Assembly (NCBI RefSeq): GCF_032362555.1
Contig: NC_083527.1
Location: 3,596,001-3,660,000, forward strand
Source: Amyelois transitella
Lineage: Eukaryota > Arthropoda > Insecta > Lepidoptera > Pyralidae
DNA: 64,000 nucleotides
Direction of reading: 5' to 3'
Both the position numbers and the translations under genes were made by a program. The notes under the pieces were generated by a model. That model saw only the letters and a program-made list of their open reading frames with translations. It made no database searches and had not been told where the DNA came from. Of this stretch, positions 33,860-51,350 are shown piece after piece (within the stretch, counting starts at the first letter, position 1; each line of letters begins with the position of its first letter).

Positions 33860-36800
33860 CATACATACATACATACATAAAATCACGCCTCTTTCCCGGA
33901 GGGGTAGGCAGAGACTACCTCTTTCCACTTGCCACGATCTCTGCATACTTCTTTCGCTTCGTCCACATTCATAACTCTCTTCATACAAGCTCGGTGGTTT
34001 CGGGTACTTTTGACCTGACCCTTTACCAGGACGTCCTTAATTTGATCAAGATACGTTCGTCTAGGTCTTCCCACTCCGACCTTTCCCTCCACACTCTCCT
34101 TGTATATCTGCTTAGTCAACCTGCTTTCATTCATCCTCTCCACATGACCGAACCATCTTAACATACCCTTTTCTATTCCTGTAACTACATCTTCTTTCAC
34201 ATCACAACATTCCCTTATCACGCTGTTCCTTATCCTGTCACTCAATTTCACACCCATCATACTCCTTAACGCTCTCATTTCCACTGCATTTATTCTGCTT
34301 TCATGCTTCTTTTGCCATACCCAACTTTCACTCCCATACATTAATGTCGGGACCAACACGCCCCTGTGCACAGCCAGTCGAGCCTTTTTGGATAGTTTCT
34401 GACTGCTCATAAAGGCATGCAAAGCTCCATTCACCATGTTCCCCGCGTTCACTCTCCTTTCAATATCACTATCATACTTGCCATCTGATGTAAACTTTGA
34501 TCCTAGATATACAAACTCTTTCACTTGCTCCACTTTTTCTCGTCCAATCAAAATATTACATGCTGTCATTTCTTTCTCCATTTCAAAAACCAGTGTTTTA
34601 GTTTTACTTACGTTCACTTTCATTCCTTTCTCTTTTAAAGCTTCATGCATACAGTTTACCATCTCCTGTAACTCCTCCGCTGATGACGCCAGTATAACCT
34701 GATCGTCGGCATAGAGCAGACATTTGACGAGTAACTCATTCATCCTTAATCCACTTTTAGACTCTTTCAAATCTGTCAAACAGCTATCCATAAATAGGTT
34801 GAACAGCCACGGTGACGCAACACATCCTTGCCTAACGCCTTTCTCAATCTTAAACCACTCAGTGTGCGCTCCGTTTATCCTGACACAAGCACTCGAATCC
34901 TCATATAAGGATTTCAGTGCTCGTATTAAGAGACTGCTCACCCCATGCATAGAAAGTGCTGACCACAATTCATTCCTCTCAACTCTGTCATAGGCCTTTT
35001 CCAGATCTACGAATGTGCAATAGACTTTTTGACTCTTGGCCAAAAACTTTTCGGCTATGCACCGCAAGGAAAAGACCTGATCAGTACATCCCATTCCCTT
35101 TCGAAATCCCGCTTGAGCATCCCATATTTTGTCATCAGTTTCATTCCTGATTCTATTAATCAATACCTTAGCATACAATTTGCCGACGACGCTAAGCAGG
35201 CTTATACCACGATAATTTTTGCAGTCCAGCTGTGACCCTTTTCCTTTGTAAAGTGGCACGATAACAGCCTTACACCAATCTTTTGGTACTCGGCCGCTTC
35301 TCCAACACAAATTGAAAAGGCAGTACAACTGACTAGCTACTACGCCTTTTCCTGCTTTAAGCATCTCGACCGACACTCTATTACACCCAGCAGCCTTTCC
35401 CGCTTTCATACTCTTAAGTGCTTCCACAATTTCGAACATTTCAATTTCGCCTTCCATCTCATTCTCTTTTTCTTCGCTATAGCAGAAATCTTTCTTATTT
35501 CCTTCCTTTTTTTCAAATAAACTTTCAAAATAGTCCTTCCATATCTTTAGTACACATTCTTCTCCTTTCACAACGCTACCATCCTGGCATCTGATCCTAG
35601 TCAGCTCTCTGGTTATAGTATTTCCTCGGGCTGACCTTACGGATTTCCAGAATACTTTCAGATTTGACTGAAAGTCTTCTGATAGCCTTTTATCAAAATC
35701 CTCTTTATACTCTTCTTTCTTTCTAATCACAGCTTTCTTAACCAAATCTTTCATTTTCTTATATTCCTTACGTGCTTCATTCACATCTTCATCTATAACC
35801 TCTTGCATTCTTAAGTTAGCTTTTGTTGCTAACAAATCCAGCCATGCTTTCTTCTTTAATCGCACAAGTTCTTGCACATCTTTACTCATCCACGCATTTT
35901 TGTGATTTTTTCCTTTCCTTCTTCTACTTACACCACACACTTCAACAGCTACTTTCACAATTCTTTCTTTAAATTCCTTCCATCCATCTTCAATATCGCT
36001 CATTTCATCTAAATCTTCAAATTCATCCTTCAGTCTATTAATATACTTCTTACCTACATCCATATCTTGCAAATTTTCTACTTTTACTCTTTCCAAAGCG
36101 CTGGTTTGCTCCCTTACCCTGTGCCGCCAGCGATTGAAGATACCCCTTATCCGGGATATCACCAGTAAATGGTCCGAGTCAATGCCAGCACCGCGATATG
36201 CACGGGTATCCAGCACTTTGTTCTTCAATCTTTCATCTACAATCACAAAGTCTATCAAACTTTTTAAAATACCTTCCACTCTTGTGTAGGTGTGGATCTC
36301 TTTATGTTGAAACATTGAGTTCGACACAAAAAGATCCCACTCTAGACAAATTTCTAATACACTTCTTCCATTATCATTCACCTTTTCGTCACCAAACGCA
36401 CCAAGCACCTTTTCATATCCATCACGCTTTACACCCACCCATCCATTAAAATCACCTAACATAATAATCTTCTCATTTGGCTTGGTAACTTTCAATACTT
36501 CTCTTACACTATTCCAGAACTCCTCGTTTTCGCTTTTTGCTGATGTTGTACCCCTCGAACCCACATCCCAAGGTGCATAAACACCTAGAACGAAGATCCG
36601 AGTGATTCCAACTTTCAGCCTAATCCATAGAAGACGAGGGCTGACACACTCATACTCATTCACGCACTCAGCCATTCGTGCAGAAAGAATTAGACCGACC
36701 CTTTGACAGCCTCGGCTGGTACTGGAAATTCCAGACCAATACGCCGTGTAAGGGCCGTGCTGCGTCGCGTCGCATCCTTTCCGCTTCGTTTCATTCACGC

Positions 36801-37278
36801 ACAACACATCCAAACGTCTTTCATCCATCATCTGGCATACTTCCTCAATCTTATCCTTCATTCCTCCTCTTACATTCATCGTCGCAAAGCGGCTTTCAGC
36901 AGACCGCATACCGCTCCCGCCGGGAACGAGACGTGATGGGGTGCGGACACCATCGCCGCCATTTATATGCTTTTTAAGGTTCATAATGCGATTCCCACGA
37001 GACGCTAGGGAAAAATTTTGTCCGCCCCAGCAGAGCCCCGCATGCCAGGGTAAGGCTAGCCATTACCTGGGGGTCGCCCAACCCCATGGCGGAAGTGGCA
37101 CGCTCGAGACTAGGCTCGCCCCTAGCCATGCATCCATCGGCGCGGCAGACCTTAGATTGGCAGGGATTTACATTAAAGAGGAATCCCAAGTCTATCCCTT
37201 AGTCGGCTCTTACGACTTCCGTGGGAAAGAGATGGAGTGGTCCTATTCTTTTGTAATGGTGCCGGGAACCACACGGCA
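33860..37278 (-). mobile_element. Full-length RTE-type non-LTR retrotransposon
   Basis: 3.42 kb on the minus strand. The 5' end TGCCGTGTGGTTCCCGGCAC is at 37278 and the 3' end is a (TGTA)n tail at 33860. A ~294-nt 5' leader, one long ORF and almost no 3' UTR are the RTE layout. A TTATA target duplication flanks it, and it lies inside SINE family C. At least ten truncated 3' ends of this family occur in the window, so it has been an active source. Confidence 0.85.
33883..36984 (-). CDS. RTE endonuclease/reverse transcriptase
   Basis: 1033 codons without a break. The N-terminal apurinic-type endonuclease has MNVRGG near residue 36, NETKRKG, GDFNGWVG at about 175-182 and SDHLLVI near 268. The reverse transcriptase has YKGKGSQLDCKNYRGISLLS, FVDLEKAYDRV near 657, GVRQGCVASPWLFNLFMD and the catalytic YADD at about 757. 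The C-terminus has WVWQKKHESRINAVEMRALR and RWFGHVERM, usual in this clade. These activities nick the target and copy the element RNA there. The stop codon (TGA at 33885-33883) is about 25 nt from the element end. An intact ORF means it may be functional. Confidence 0.93.
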   Translation of the reverse strand: MNLKKHINGGDGVRTPSRLVPGGSGMRSAESRFATMNVRGGMKDKIEEVCQMMDERRLDVLCVNETKRKGCDATQHGPYTAYWSGISSTSRGCQRVGLILSARMAECVNEYECVSPRLLWIRLKVGITRIFVLGVYAPWDVGSRGTTSAKSENEEFWNSVREVLKVTKPNEKIIMLGDFNGWVGVKRDGYEKVLGAFGDEKVNDNGRSVLEICLEWDLFVSNSMFQHKEIHTYTRVEGILKSLIDFVIVDERLKNKVLDTRAYRGAGIDSDHLLVISRIRGIFNRWRHRVREQTSALERVKVENLQDMDVGKKYINRLKDEFEDLDEMSDIEDGWKEFKERIVKVAVEVCGVSRRRKGKNHKNAWMSKDVQELVRLKKKAWLDLLATKANLRMQEVIDEDVNEARKEYKKMKDLVKKAVIRKKEEYKEDFDKRLSEDFQSNLKVFWKSVRSARGNTITRELTRIRCQDGSVVKGEECVLKIWKDYFESLFEKKEGNKKDFCYSEEKENEMEGEIEMFEIVEALKSMKAGKAAGCNRVSVEMLKAGKGVVASQLYCLFNLCWRSGRVPKDWCKAVIVPLYKGKGSQLDCKNYRGISLLSVVGKLYAKVLINRIRNETDDKIWDAQAGFRKGMGCTDQVFSLRCIAEKFLAKSQKVYCTFVDLEKAYDRVERNELWSALSMHGVSSLLIRALKSLYEDSSACVRINGAHTEWFKIEKGVRQGCVASPWLFNLFMDSCLTDLKESKSGLRMNELLVKCLLYADDQVILASSAEELQEMVNCMHEALKEKGMKVNVSKTKTLVFEMEKEMTACNILIGREKVEQVKEFVYLGSKFTSDGKYDSDIERRVNAGNMVNGALHAFMSSQKLSKKARLAVHRGVLVPTLMYGSESWVWQKKHESRINAVEMRALRSMMGVKLSDRIRNSVIRECCDVKEDVVTGIEKGMLRWFGHVERMNESRLTKQIYKESVEGKVGVGRPRRTYLDQIKDVLVKGQVKSTRNHRACMKRVMNVDEAKEVCRDRGKWKEVVSAYPSGKEA

Positions 37279-37424
37279 TTATAATAAATACTTATATAGA
37301 TAAACATCCAAGACCCAGGCCAATCAGAAAAAGTTCTTTTCTCATCATGTCCTGGCCGGGATTCGAACCCGGGACCTCCAGTGTCACAGACAAGCGTACT
37401 ACAGCTGCGCCACAGAGGCTGTCA

Positions 37425-39657
37425 AATAGTGATCATACATTACTGTAGCAATTCTTTTTAACTTGACATTTTCCTATTAAACTTTGCTGATCACAACCTG
37501 AAAATTAATTAAATATTTTAAATTGTACTAAAATTTTAAATCAATCAACATCTCTATTAACGCATGTATGCCAATTATGGTTAATGAAAGTAGCTTCAAA
37601 CTGAGGATGCTTAAGAGATATTGAGTTTAATGAGATGAAATGTTGAAGAGTGGGGGCTAATTTATCGGGAATGTTGATAAGATGTATGTCTTATCTACCT
37701 TATTTCTCTTACACTGAGGATAATCTCAAGATAGATTAAAGAAGAGGGAAGTTAGGACATAAGTATGCAACCTGTCATTCTGTCTATCTAGAATAGAATA
37801 GAATCTTTATTTGCCTATGATTAGGGTTTGCAAAAGGTGTAGCATTATACACAAAAGACACTTAAGTCGAATTAATTAACTCTTAATAAAATGATGATAT
37901 TATGATGTCAATTAAACTATAAATAGTATCTTCATATTTGTCAATATCTACCCAGCAAGGGATGTAGATATGATAAGGTTTATGTCTGTTTTTGAATTAT
38001 TCTTTGTCTGGGGGAGCATCCTGCTTGTATGCATATAGGTATGTTAGTGTTACTGATTCACAGTGGTTCATTTATTCCTGTTGCACTCATGAATTTGACT
38101 GCAGCATAAGTGAAATATTAATTTAGTTAGGTTGACTTCTAACAAATTTTATGTAATGCCTTTAAAAACCTGCTAAATCAAATTCATACAATAATATTAT
38201 TATAGAATTGTTAGTGCCAGTGACTTCATCTACCAGAAAACAAAAAGCAGCTGGCCCCCCTGTTTTGCCCCTTTAGAGGGGTTTTTAAGTTGGATCAGTA
38301 TAATAGTTTTCGCGTGATGTTAGTACAAACACACAGACAGACTGAAATTTGGAAAATAACAATTGTTTGCCAATATCTTTTCAAGTGAAGACATCGTGGA
38401 TGTGAAAATGTAGTTGTTTGTCCCTCTTTTCTTGAACCGATCTCATCGAAATTTTGCATACATATGTACGGTACGTATGGAGAAGCACATAGGCTTTAAC
38501 GAAGCTAGTAAAACATAAATTGCCAGTGACCATAACACGTCATTCTATATCAAAAGCCAAACCATTCGATACAAGCCTGATAAACTAATCTCGGAGTAAT
38601 AACAGCAACAAGTACCAATTGATAAGGCTGACCAGTGACCGCGCTCACGTTGAGGCACACCAACGTTGAATTCTGTTGCCACCGGATATTTAAAAAGTTA
38701 GTAGTTCTAAGTCCATTCTTTTTTTTAAAACTTTTGTGTCGAATTTTTTTCACCGGCCTTCTATGGCATTCAGTTTCTTTTTTCATAATTTCTGAAACTG
38801 ACCAGTGTCAAACAAGCGATTTTACTTCAGAGGACTGATTAATTAATCTTTTTCCTGGAAAGCATTATCATCTTCCTGGCGTTAGTTTAGTTTCGGTTGC
38901 GAAGCGATCTTTACACAAACAGTTTGCTGAATGTGCATGTTTCCTCACGACAAATTTCTTCACCGTGAGAAAATCGGAATGTCCATTTGGCAACACATGC
39001 ACTTTCGCTGCAAAACGATTCCAAAACTTAATTTTCTAAATTCTTCTTGACGGTCGAAAGTTCGGCCTTTACCCATTCCAGCAAATGTTTTATTTTTAGG
39101 TTTCTATTGGTATATAAAAATAGCAAAAATAAGTATTCAAATATTTTTTATGATGGGGACATCATAAAGGTACAAAAATTACTTTACTGAAAGAAAATCT
39201 CACATAAAAGTGTGAAAAACATTTTACAGTAATATTTCTTCTAAACGATTACATAATCACGACTTGTTTAAGAGACAGTACCTACCTACTATTATTTTGT
39301 GAAATCACCTCAGGTATACTACTACTTTTATGTCATTGTTGATCATTGTACTTTTTTTTACAGTTTGTTCATTTTTATATTTCTTTACACTTAAAGATAA
39401 AATCTAAGATATCTATCGCGCGTAAAGACCCATGTTATTACATTATGAATGCTTGTTTATTGAAGCAATTGAATGTCGATTGCAAGATAACTTGATAGAT
39501 AAGGCTGTTATATCTTTACTGGCATATCGCGACCCGTTCCCACTTTCAGTAGGACATTATTTTCCATTTATGTTATAATTTTTTTTTTTATTGTAAATGA
39601 ATCACAGATCTTTTATAATACAATTACGACAGCTATAGTCCATCTCATCATCAACAT
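37425..39657. other. Intergenic DNA with decayed repeats
   Basis: No gene. Positions 38220-38520 look like an old interspersed element (a GCCCCTTTAGAGGGG hairpin, CACACAGACAGACTG). Positions 38868-38990 carry a SINE family B fragment with TTCCTCACGACAAATTTCTT. The open frames at 38550-38838 overlap on both strands and have no support. Confidence 0.45.
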
Positions 39658-39908
39658 GATTCCCGGCACCAATAGAAAAAAAGAATAAGATCACTCCATC
39701 TCTTTCCCATGGATGTCTTAAAAGGCGACTAAGGGATAGGCTTATAAAGTTGGGACTCTTCTTTTCGACGACGAGCTAGCAACCTGTCACTTTATATGAA
39801 TCTCAATTCTATCAGTAAGCCAAACAGCTGAACATGGCCTATCAGTATTTTCAAGACTGCTGGCTCTGTCTACCCCGCAAGGGATATAGACGTGATTATA
39901 TGTATGTA
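39658..39908 (+). repeat. RTE-tailed SINE (family A), near complete
   Basis: Runs from TTCCCGGCACCAATAGAAAA through TTTCCCATGGATGTCTTAAA and AGCAACCTGTCAC to GACGTGATTATATGTATGTA. Both termini characteristic of the family are present. Confidence 0.88.
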
Positions 39909-45918
<6,010 letters not shown>

Positions 45919-46789
45919 AAACTTTTTAATGCAGAGAATGGAAGTTTATTGAACGTGGTAAACACTTATTGAATTCTTGTAATATACCAAAGTATATCAA
46001 ATGTTAACTTTTCAGTTCAATTATTTCTTAACTTGCAAGCCGTTCAAGGGTAGCATATATTTATAATTTTTTCAATAATAGCATTACTTTTAACTCCCAG
46101 TGAAGCTTCAAACGAATATTTTAGAAGCTGGAGATATCTTTTCAAGCCTATTTTTTACCATGTGTCAATTCAATTCAGATTATTCTAAAATGTGTCTTGT
46201 GTAGGAAATGAATTTAATTTATATATTATTTAAGTGCCATTGTTTGAATCCAAAAATATGTAACGTTCCTATTGTGTTGCCATAATTTATTTTGAATGTT
46301 ATATTTTTCTACCAAAAAGTGTTAATTTTAACCAAAGCATACCAAAGTAATGTTTACCAGTGAGGTAATTATTTTATTATGAAACAATATTTATTATTAT
46401 TACATTCATAAATATGATTTATTTCATTAATTCCAAAGAGAGAAAAGGGTTGAATAGTCAATAGCGGTAGCAAATAGGTATACCCATATGTATAGCTTAG
46501 AGTATATTAAATTATAATTAATTAAGAGTATATGTAATACCAAAAGCTAAAGCTATCATTGTTTTTTTTTGTTAAAATTTATATTTGGTGCTTATGGTCG
46601 TACGACCGAATATATTTTTGCATTTATTGTAACTTTATCATTCCCTTTAATGCATTATATGACTAAAAACAAGTGTATTTATATTTTTAAAGCGGTGCTG
46701 CCTTTTTGTTGATGTTATAACTGTAAAACGTAATATATTATTATTGACATATTAACATTTGTTTTTTTATATCTATAAAATTAAAAAAA
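45919..46789 (+). other. Gale 3' UTR and flanking DNA
   Basis: AT-rich sequence without ORFs. The transcript end cannot be placed with confidence. Confidence 0.5.
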
Positions 46790-47215
46790 AAATCAAAATT
46801 CAAAATTTTTATTCATTATTATAGGATACTTCATATCGCTTAATAATTGTCAAAACGTATGGTTTAACAACATTGGTTGACGTCAAATAAATTACGTAAA
46901 ACTAAGTTTACTGCCGCTTCCAAGGCGTCAGTGCAGAAGAAGCGGTAACAAACTGCACTGCAGCATTTTCTTCAACGTCAACTTCACAAAATCAATTAAA
47001 CTTAGAATAGAATGTGGACGAGAGAATACATTGTTCAGATTAATATATTGCTGTATCCACGGTATCCACTGTAGCTTTGCATCTATTATAATTCCTAAAA
47101 ACTTTGGCCTTCCAGTATTATGTCAGTATTGGCCTGCCTTACGTTTGGAAGAGTAAATTTAATGCATTGGGTCTTATTAGCATTTAAAAGAAGATTGTTT
47201 GTTGAGAACCAGATA
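46790..47215 (-). repeat. Truncated LINE with reverse-transcriptase remnant
   Basis: On the minus strand about 47212-47098 encodes WFSTNNLLLNANKTQCIKF followed by TLPNVRQANT, a recognisable internal piece of a Jockey/CR1-like reverse transcriptase. It continues to a 3' end (46960-46790) with AGCGGCAGTAAACTTAG and a terminal AATAAAAATTTTGAATTTTG. This links the short repeats at 19852-20003 and 40008-40165 to an RT-encoding parent. Confidence 0.7.
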
Positions 47216-47225
47216 ATAACTCGTA

Positions 47226-47284
47226 GTTCAAGACTGTTGGCTCTGTCTAGCCTGCAACGGATATAAATGTGATTACATGTATGG
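47226..47284 (+). repeat. RTE-tailed SINE (family A), 3' end only
   Basis: AAGACTGTTGGCTCTGTCTA followed by GCAACGGATATAAATGTGAT and TACATGTATG: the family's last ~58 nt, lying against the truncated LINE. Confidence 0.75.
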
Positions 47285-50200
47285 AAATCAAAGGTAACGA
47301 AGAAACGGTGAAAATTTCTAAAGCTATCTTCATGGGTGAATGGAGCAGTCTTCACGTAAAATATCAATTGTCGATAATACCGGCTTAAACTGTAAATGAA
47401 AAACAATCAAACACCTTTATAATTATAATTAATTTTCTGTATTATCTAAAATTACAAATCTTTCATAATTTCAATCATTACAAACTAGGTTTCTGATTAT
47501 TCAGCACATACCTTTACTTTGTCGTCTAAAAATATTCTGATATACATTTTTACAATCCTCTAAGGGTACTCTCGTTATTGAAAAGTAATGGTTAAGGACT
47601 AAGTGTCTCCCCACACTGGGTGTCCTTCGAGCGTCTTGGCTTGAGAGTTCCGTCGCGGCGTCGCTATAGGAGCTCGAAAGACGCCTAGTGTGAGGGGGAG
47701 GCCTAAAATGGCAGTTGAGAAAGGCATAGTTATCTATACGCACGACAAAATAAAAAAAAATTGTGCTGAAAGCGCTTAAAAATAAGAAATCTTGCAAACA
47801 GAAGAATGCAATGTTATCAAAATTACATGCACAAAACACTTTTAAGTAATCCACTGAAGAATGTGTAGGATTTGTGGTCAAGATTTTCTTTGAGATCAAC
47901 AACATTTATCATTCTGTAAGAAATTGCACTTATTCAACTTTCTACTTTTCTTTCAAAGCATTCTGATTTTGCAAAATTTTACACATACGAGCAATGAAAA
48001 ATATACAAACTAAATTGTAGAACGTAATAAAAAATACAAAATTTTCCTTACACACCAAAAAAGTTATAACCATTCAAATATAACAATTTGTCATTTTATT
48101 TTCCGATTCGTCTCAAATCAAGTGCCGAAATTAAGACCTAATATTTGCATTCACGCTTGATGAAAACAAATGGAAATAACGTGCGTACAGTAAATAACCT
48201 AATAATAAATTGGGATGTATACTTGTAATTACAATGGAATCTATGGGAATATAAATAAAAACAATGACAAAAAAGTGGTACGATTTTTTTCTGATATTAT
48301 ATGTTTTTTTTTCATATAGCTCATGGAAGTACATACTGTAAAATATCAAAATTTAGATTTTAATTGGAAAAACCCAGATGACTATTTTACCAATACATCT
48401 TCAGTTCATATATACTTTAAAACTTGGTGGCAGGTTGTTTATATACTTCAATGGATAAACATGTTGTCCTTTGTTTAAAAACTTAACGTCATATGTTCAG
48501 ATTTATTTGCCTCCATCTATACCTACGTCCGCCACATATGTATTAGCCATTTTGATGTTATGACGTCAAGATCATAAGAATAGAAATATATACATAGCTC
48601 GTCTATTATGTATATTTAAACACATTGTTTAACACCTACATTTCTATAAGCAAGTGACAGTTTATTATATGTTGCATGTCAATTTTTTTATGAAATATAT
48701 TAATTTAGCAATTCGGCCAAAATGTATTAAACATTGCAATGACTGTATATGCTGAAATTTTAATGTTATATAAAACTTTCACTAAAAATGTTCGTGAGTT
48801 TTTAACATGAAAATATAACCGACTTGAAAAACCAAAAAAAGAAGTAACGTCTAGATGGGAAGAATATAACCTCGAAAATTTTCCACATGTGTTACATTTT
48901 CTTGGTTTAAAAAAATTGCGAAACACCAGATGGCATCACAATGAAATAACCCTATGGAAAATAAATGTTTGTTTAAAAATAAAAATTTGTTTGAAGACGT
49001 TCTTAGCAGGAAATAAAAATATTTAAAAGTATAGAAAAGAATGGACAGAGCTTGAGAAGAACTTTGCTATTAATCACTTTTATCGAAGCAAAATATCCTG
49101 TCAAGTGGTGGTCCAATAACAACAGTGGATTGCAAATGACGTCACAGTGCTGCCATCTAGTAGCGAACATTTTAAAACGTAAATAAGAACAGATTTTAAA
49201 TATTAACTTCATAACGACCCTTATCATGCCTCAATCTTACAAAAAAAAATGCACGAACGAACCTATCTGAAAAGAACTGAAATACATATGATACTAATTA
49301 TAGTAAGCAATATTAATTGCTTTTAAAAATTAAACGTTGGCAAACATTCATTAGGTTCGAAATCTATTAAGGTATTTTAGGTTTTAAATCTAAATACCTA
49401 TATAAAAGATAGAAAGTGAAAGACGAACAGTAAATATTAAAGACTTGAAATTTGGCGTGTCGGTTCTTATGAGGTCTAGGGGTGCGCTAAGAGAGGATTT
49501 CCTGCGGGAACGGATATAATGGTGATTTTTCGTTTAACGTAGGCGTCCTTTAGTGGTCTATAAATTGGCATGCAACATTATTATGAGTAAATAATCGTAA
49601 GGCAACCATTGGTGGATAGAACTACGTCACATTGATATGTTAGCATAGTTAAAAAAATCCTAAAGTGCTGGTAAGTTATGATTTTTAGAGGAATATTAAA
49701 TACAAAAAGAGCAATACTTAAACTATAGCTTTTGCGTTAGTTCTGGTTGCGACCTTTAGGGAGAATCCGGGGGTCTGTGATCACGATTCAGGGTAAGACA
49801 GTTTGTGTCTACGGCTCATTATTAAGTTCTTTTTCAGAAACACTACACTCTCTTTTTATATAAAATAAATTATAACTAAGCAACTTGTTAATTAGTATTT
49901 CACCTGTCTGACTGAATTATTTTTAGGAAGTCTGAATTTAGTTAAGCATATATGGATTATATAAAATTCTAAATTGGGAACTTTGGGTGGTTATAAACTG
50001 ATTATGCAGATAGTTTTATCCAAAACTTAATATTAAAAAATAGGTTCTATTATTTTTAAAATTCATTTAGCATATTTTATTTATGCTTTTTACTTAACAG
50101 CACTTTAGGCGACCAAGACGTGATGGTTAAGGACCAGGTTATATTCTAAATACTTTGGTAGTAAGGTAACTTATGGAGGGGAGATATTAAAAGATTAACC

Positions 50201-51350
50201 TCTATGCTAGCACATCAATGCCTTTTGCGGTAAAACATACAACTATATCTAAATATAGACTATAATTGGGTAGCAAAATGCAGATCATTTCTATTGAGAA
50301 TTTTGAAATTTGTATTTATGTAATTATTATTGTTATAAACCCTTGAACACATTTACAGTTCATAAAGGGGTTTCGAAATTTAAACAGCGCTATAGAAAAA
50401 TGTGTGGTGAAAATTTCTAAAGCTTTCGTCAAATTAGTATCCTAGATAATTTATGAAATTCTGATATGAGTATGATTATACTAATTACACCTAAAAAAAT
50501 ATCAATATATATTCAGTTGGATTTGGTAAACATACTGAATGTCATAAAACTTTAAGATATAATTATCTGTGGTGTAAGAAATGCTTCTGTCATTTGCTAC
50601 ATCTCATTATTAGACGAATTATTGTTTAAATCAAGTGCTTTTGTGTCCTTACAAACACAAAGCGCGGTTATTCACAAACGTTGACATATCGCTTATCTTC
50701 CCTCTCTCTTTTTATTTCATAATTCAAATGTTTCTAATACACAATAGATTCCCTATTCTGGCAAAAGATAAGAATTAAAACCGTTAAAAACTTCCATTAA
50801 TAAAATACTATTTGAATTAATGAACTGTGTTTAGTACTACTAAGTTAAAAAAATTAAATCAAGGTTTGAAAAGGCACTACCGCTTAAAGCTTGTCACAAG
50901 CATAATTTAAAAAAAACTATTTAAATGTACCTTGCTACGTCAATGAAAATTTTCTGACATAACAGTGCAATGTCATAAATTCTTCTTATTCAAATTTCTA
51001 TAGTAATCGTTTGAGAACGATAGTGTTGTTTAAAAAAAAAGGGTCAACGTTAGTTTCAAGGACTGAAGAATATATGGTACTGTTAAATTATTTTTAGTTC
51101 TAGTTGAAGTCAAAATTACGTCACTATATTAAATGACTGCCGCGTACAAAATTTGGTCGGGTATAGAAAAAAAAAATGGGGTGCATTATGATATTTCTTC
51201 TCCTCAGGCCCGATTAGTTCTATATAAAAAAAAAAATCTTGTCTATCACCACGATATCTAAAAGTTTAAAAATAGAATTGTGTTCTGTATGGTATGTTAC
51301 ATTGGTGTTACGTTCACTAGAGTCTTTAGGGCACTTGCACTTACGGTGGG
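47285..51350. other. Gene-poor gap between Gale and lolal
   Basis: AT-rich, no gene recognised. It probably includes the lolal 3' UTR; a minus-strand AATAAA occurs at 50711-50716. The only distinct structure is the GC-rich fold-back at 47606-47699. Open frames at 47501-47905, 48131-48349, 48705-48926 and 49003-49227 have no domain support. Confidence 0.45.
47606..47699. repeat. GC-rich fold-back (long hairpin)
   Basis: Arms 47606-47632 (with ACACTGGGTGTCCTTCGAGC) and 47672-47699 (GCTCGAAAGACGCCTAGTGT) pair over about 21 positions with one mismatch and two G:U pairs in RNA, around a ~39-nt loop. It resembles a dispersed lepidopteran fold-back element. Whether it is transcribed is unknown. Confidence 0.6.

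Larger units (their letters stand above)
33756..37424 (-). repeat. tRNA-derived SINE (family C) split by the RTE LINE
   Basis: The 5' half (37424-37284, minus strand) has an A-box-like TGGCGCAGCTGTAGTACGC and a B-box GGTTCGAATCCCG, then a unique body ending AAGTATTTATTATAA. The 3' half (33859-33756) continues with TTGAGTTAGTATCTCATAAC and ends CCCGTATATATTTATTTATC. The halves are separated by exactly the RTE insertion, flanked by TTATA (33855-33859 and 37279-37283). Read together they form one known type of lepidopteran SINE, about 240 bp long. Confidence 0.75.

Noticed and set aside
37351-37424. A tRNA gene on the minus strand (A and B boxes, perfect T-arm)
   Set aside because: The acceptor stem does not pair and the anticodon arm is degenerate. 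The sequence runs on into a repeat body, so it is the head of a SINE.
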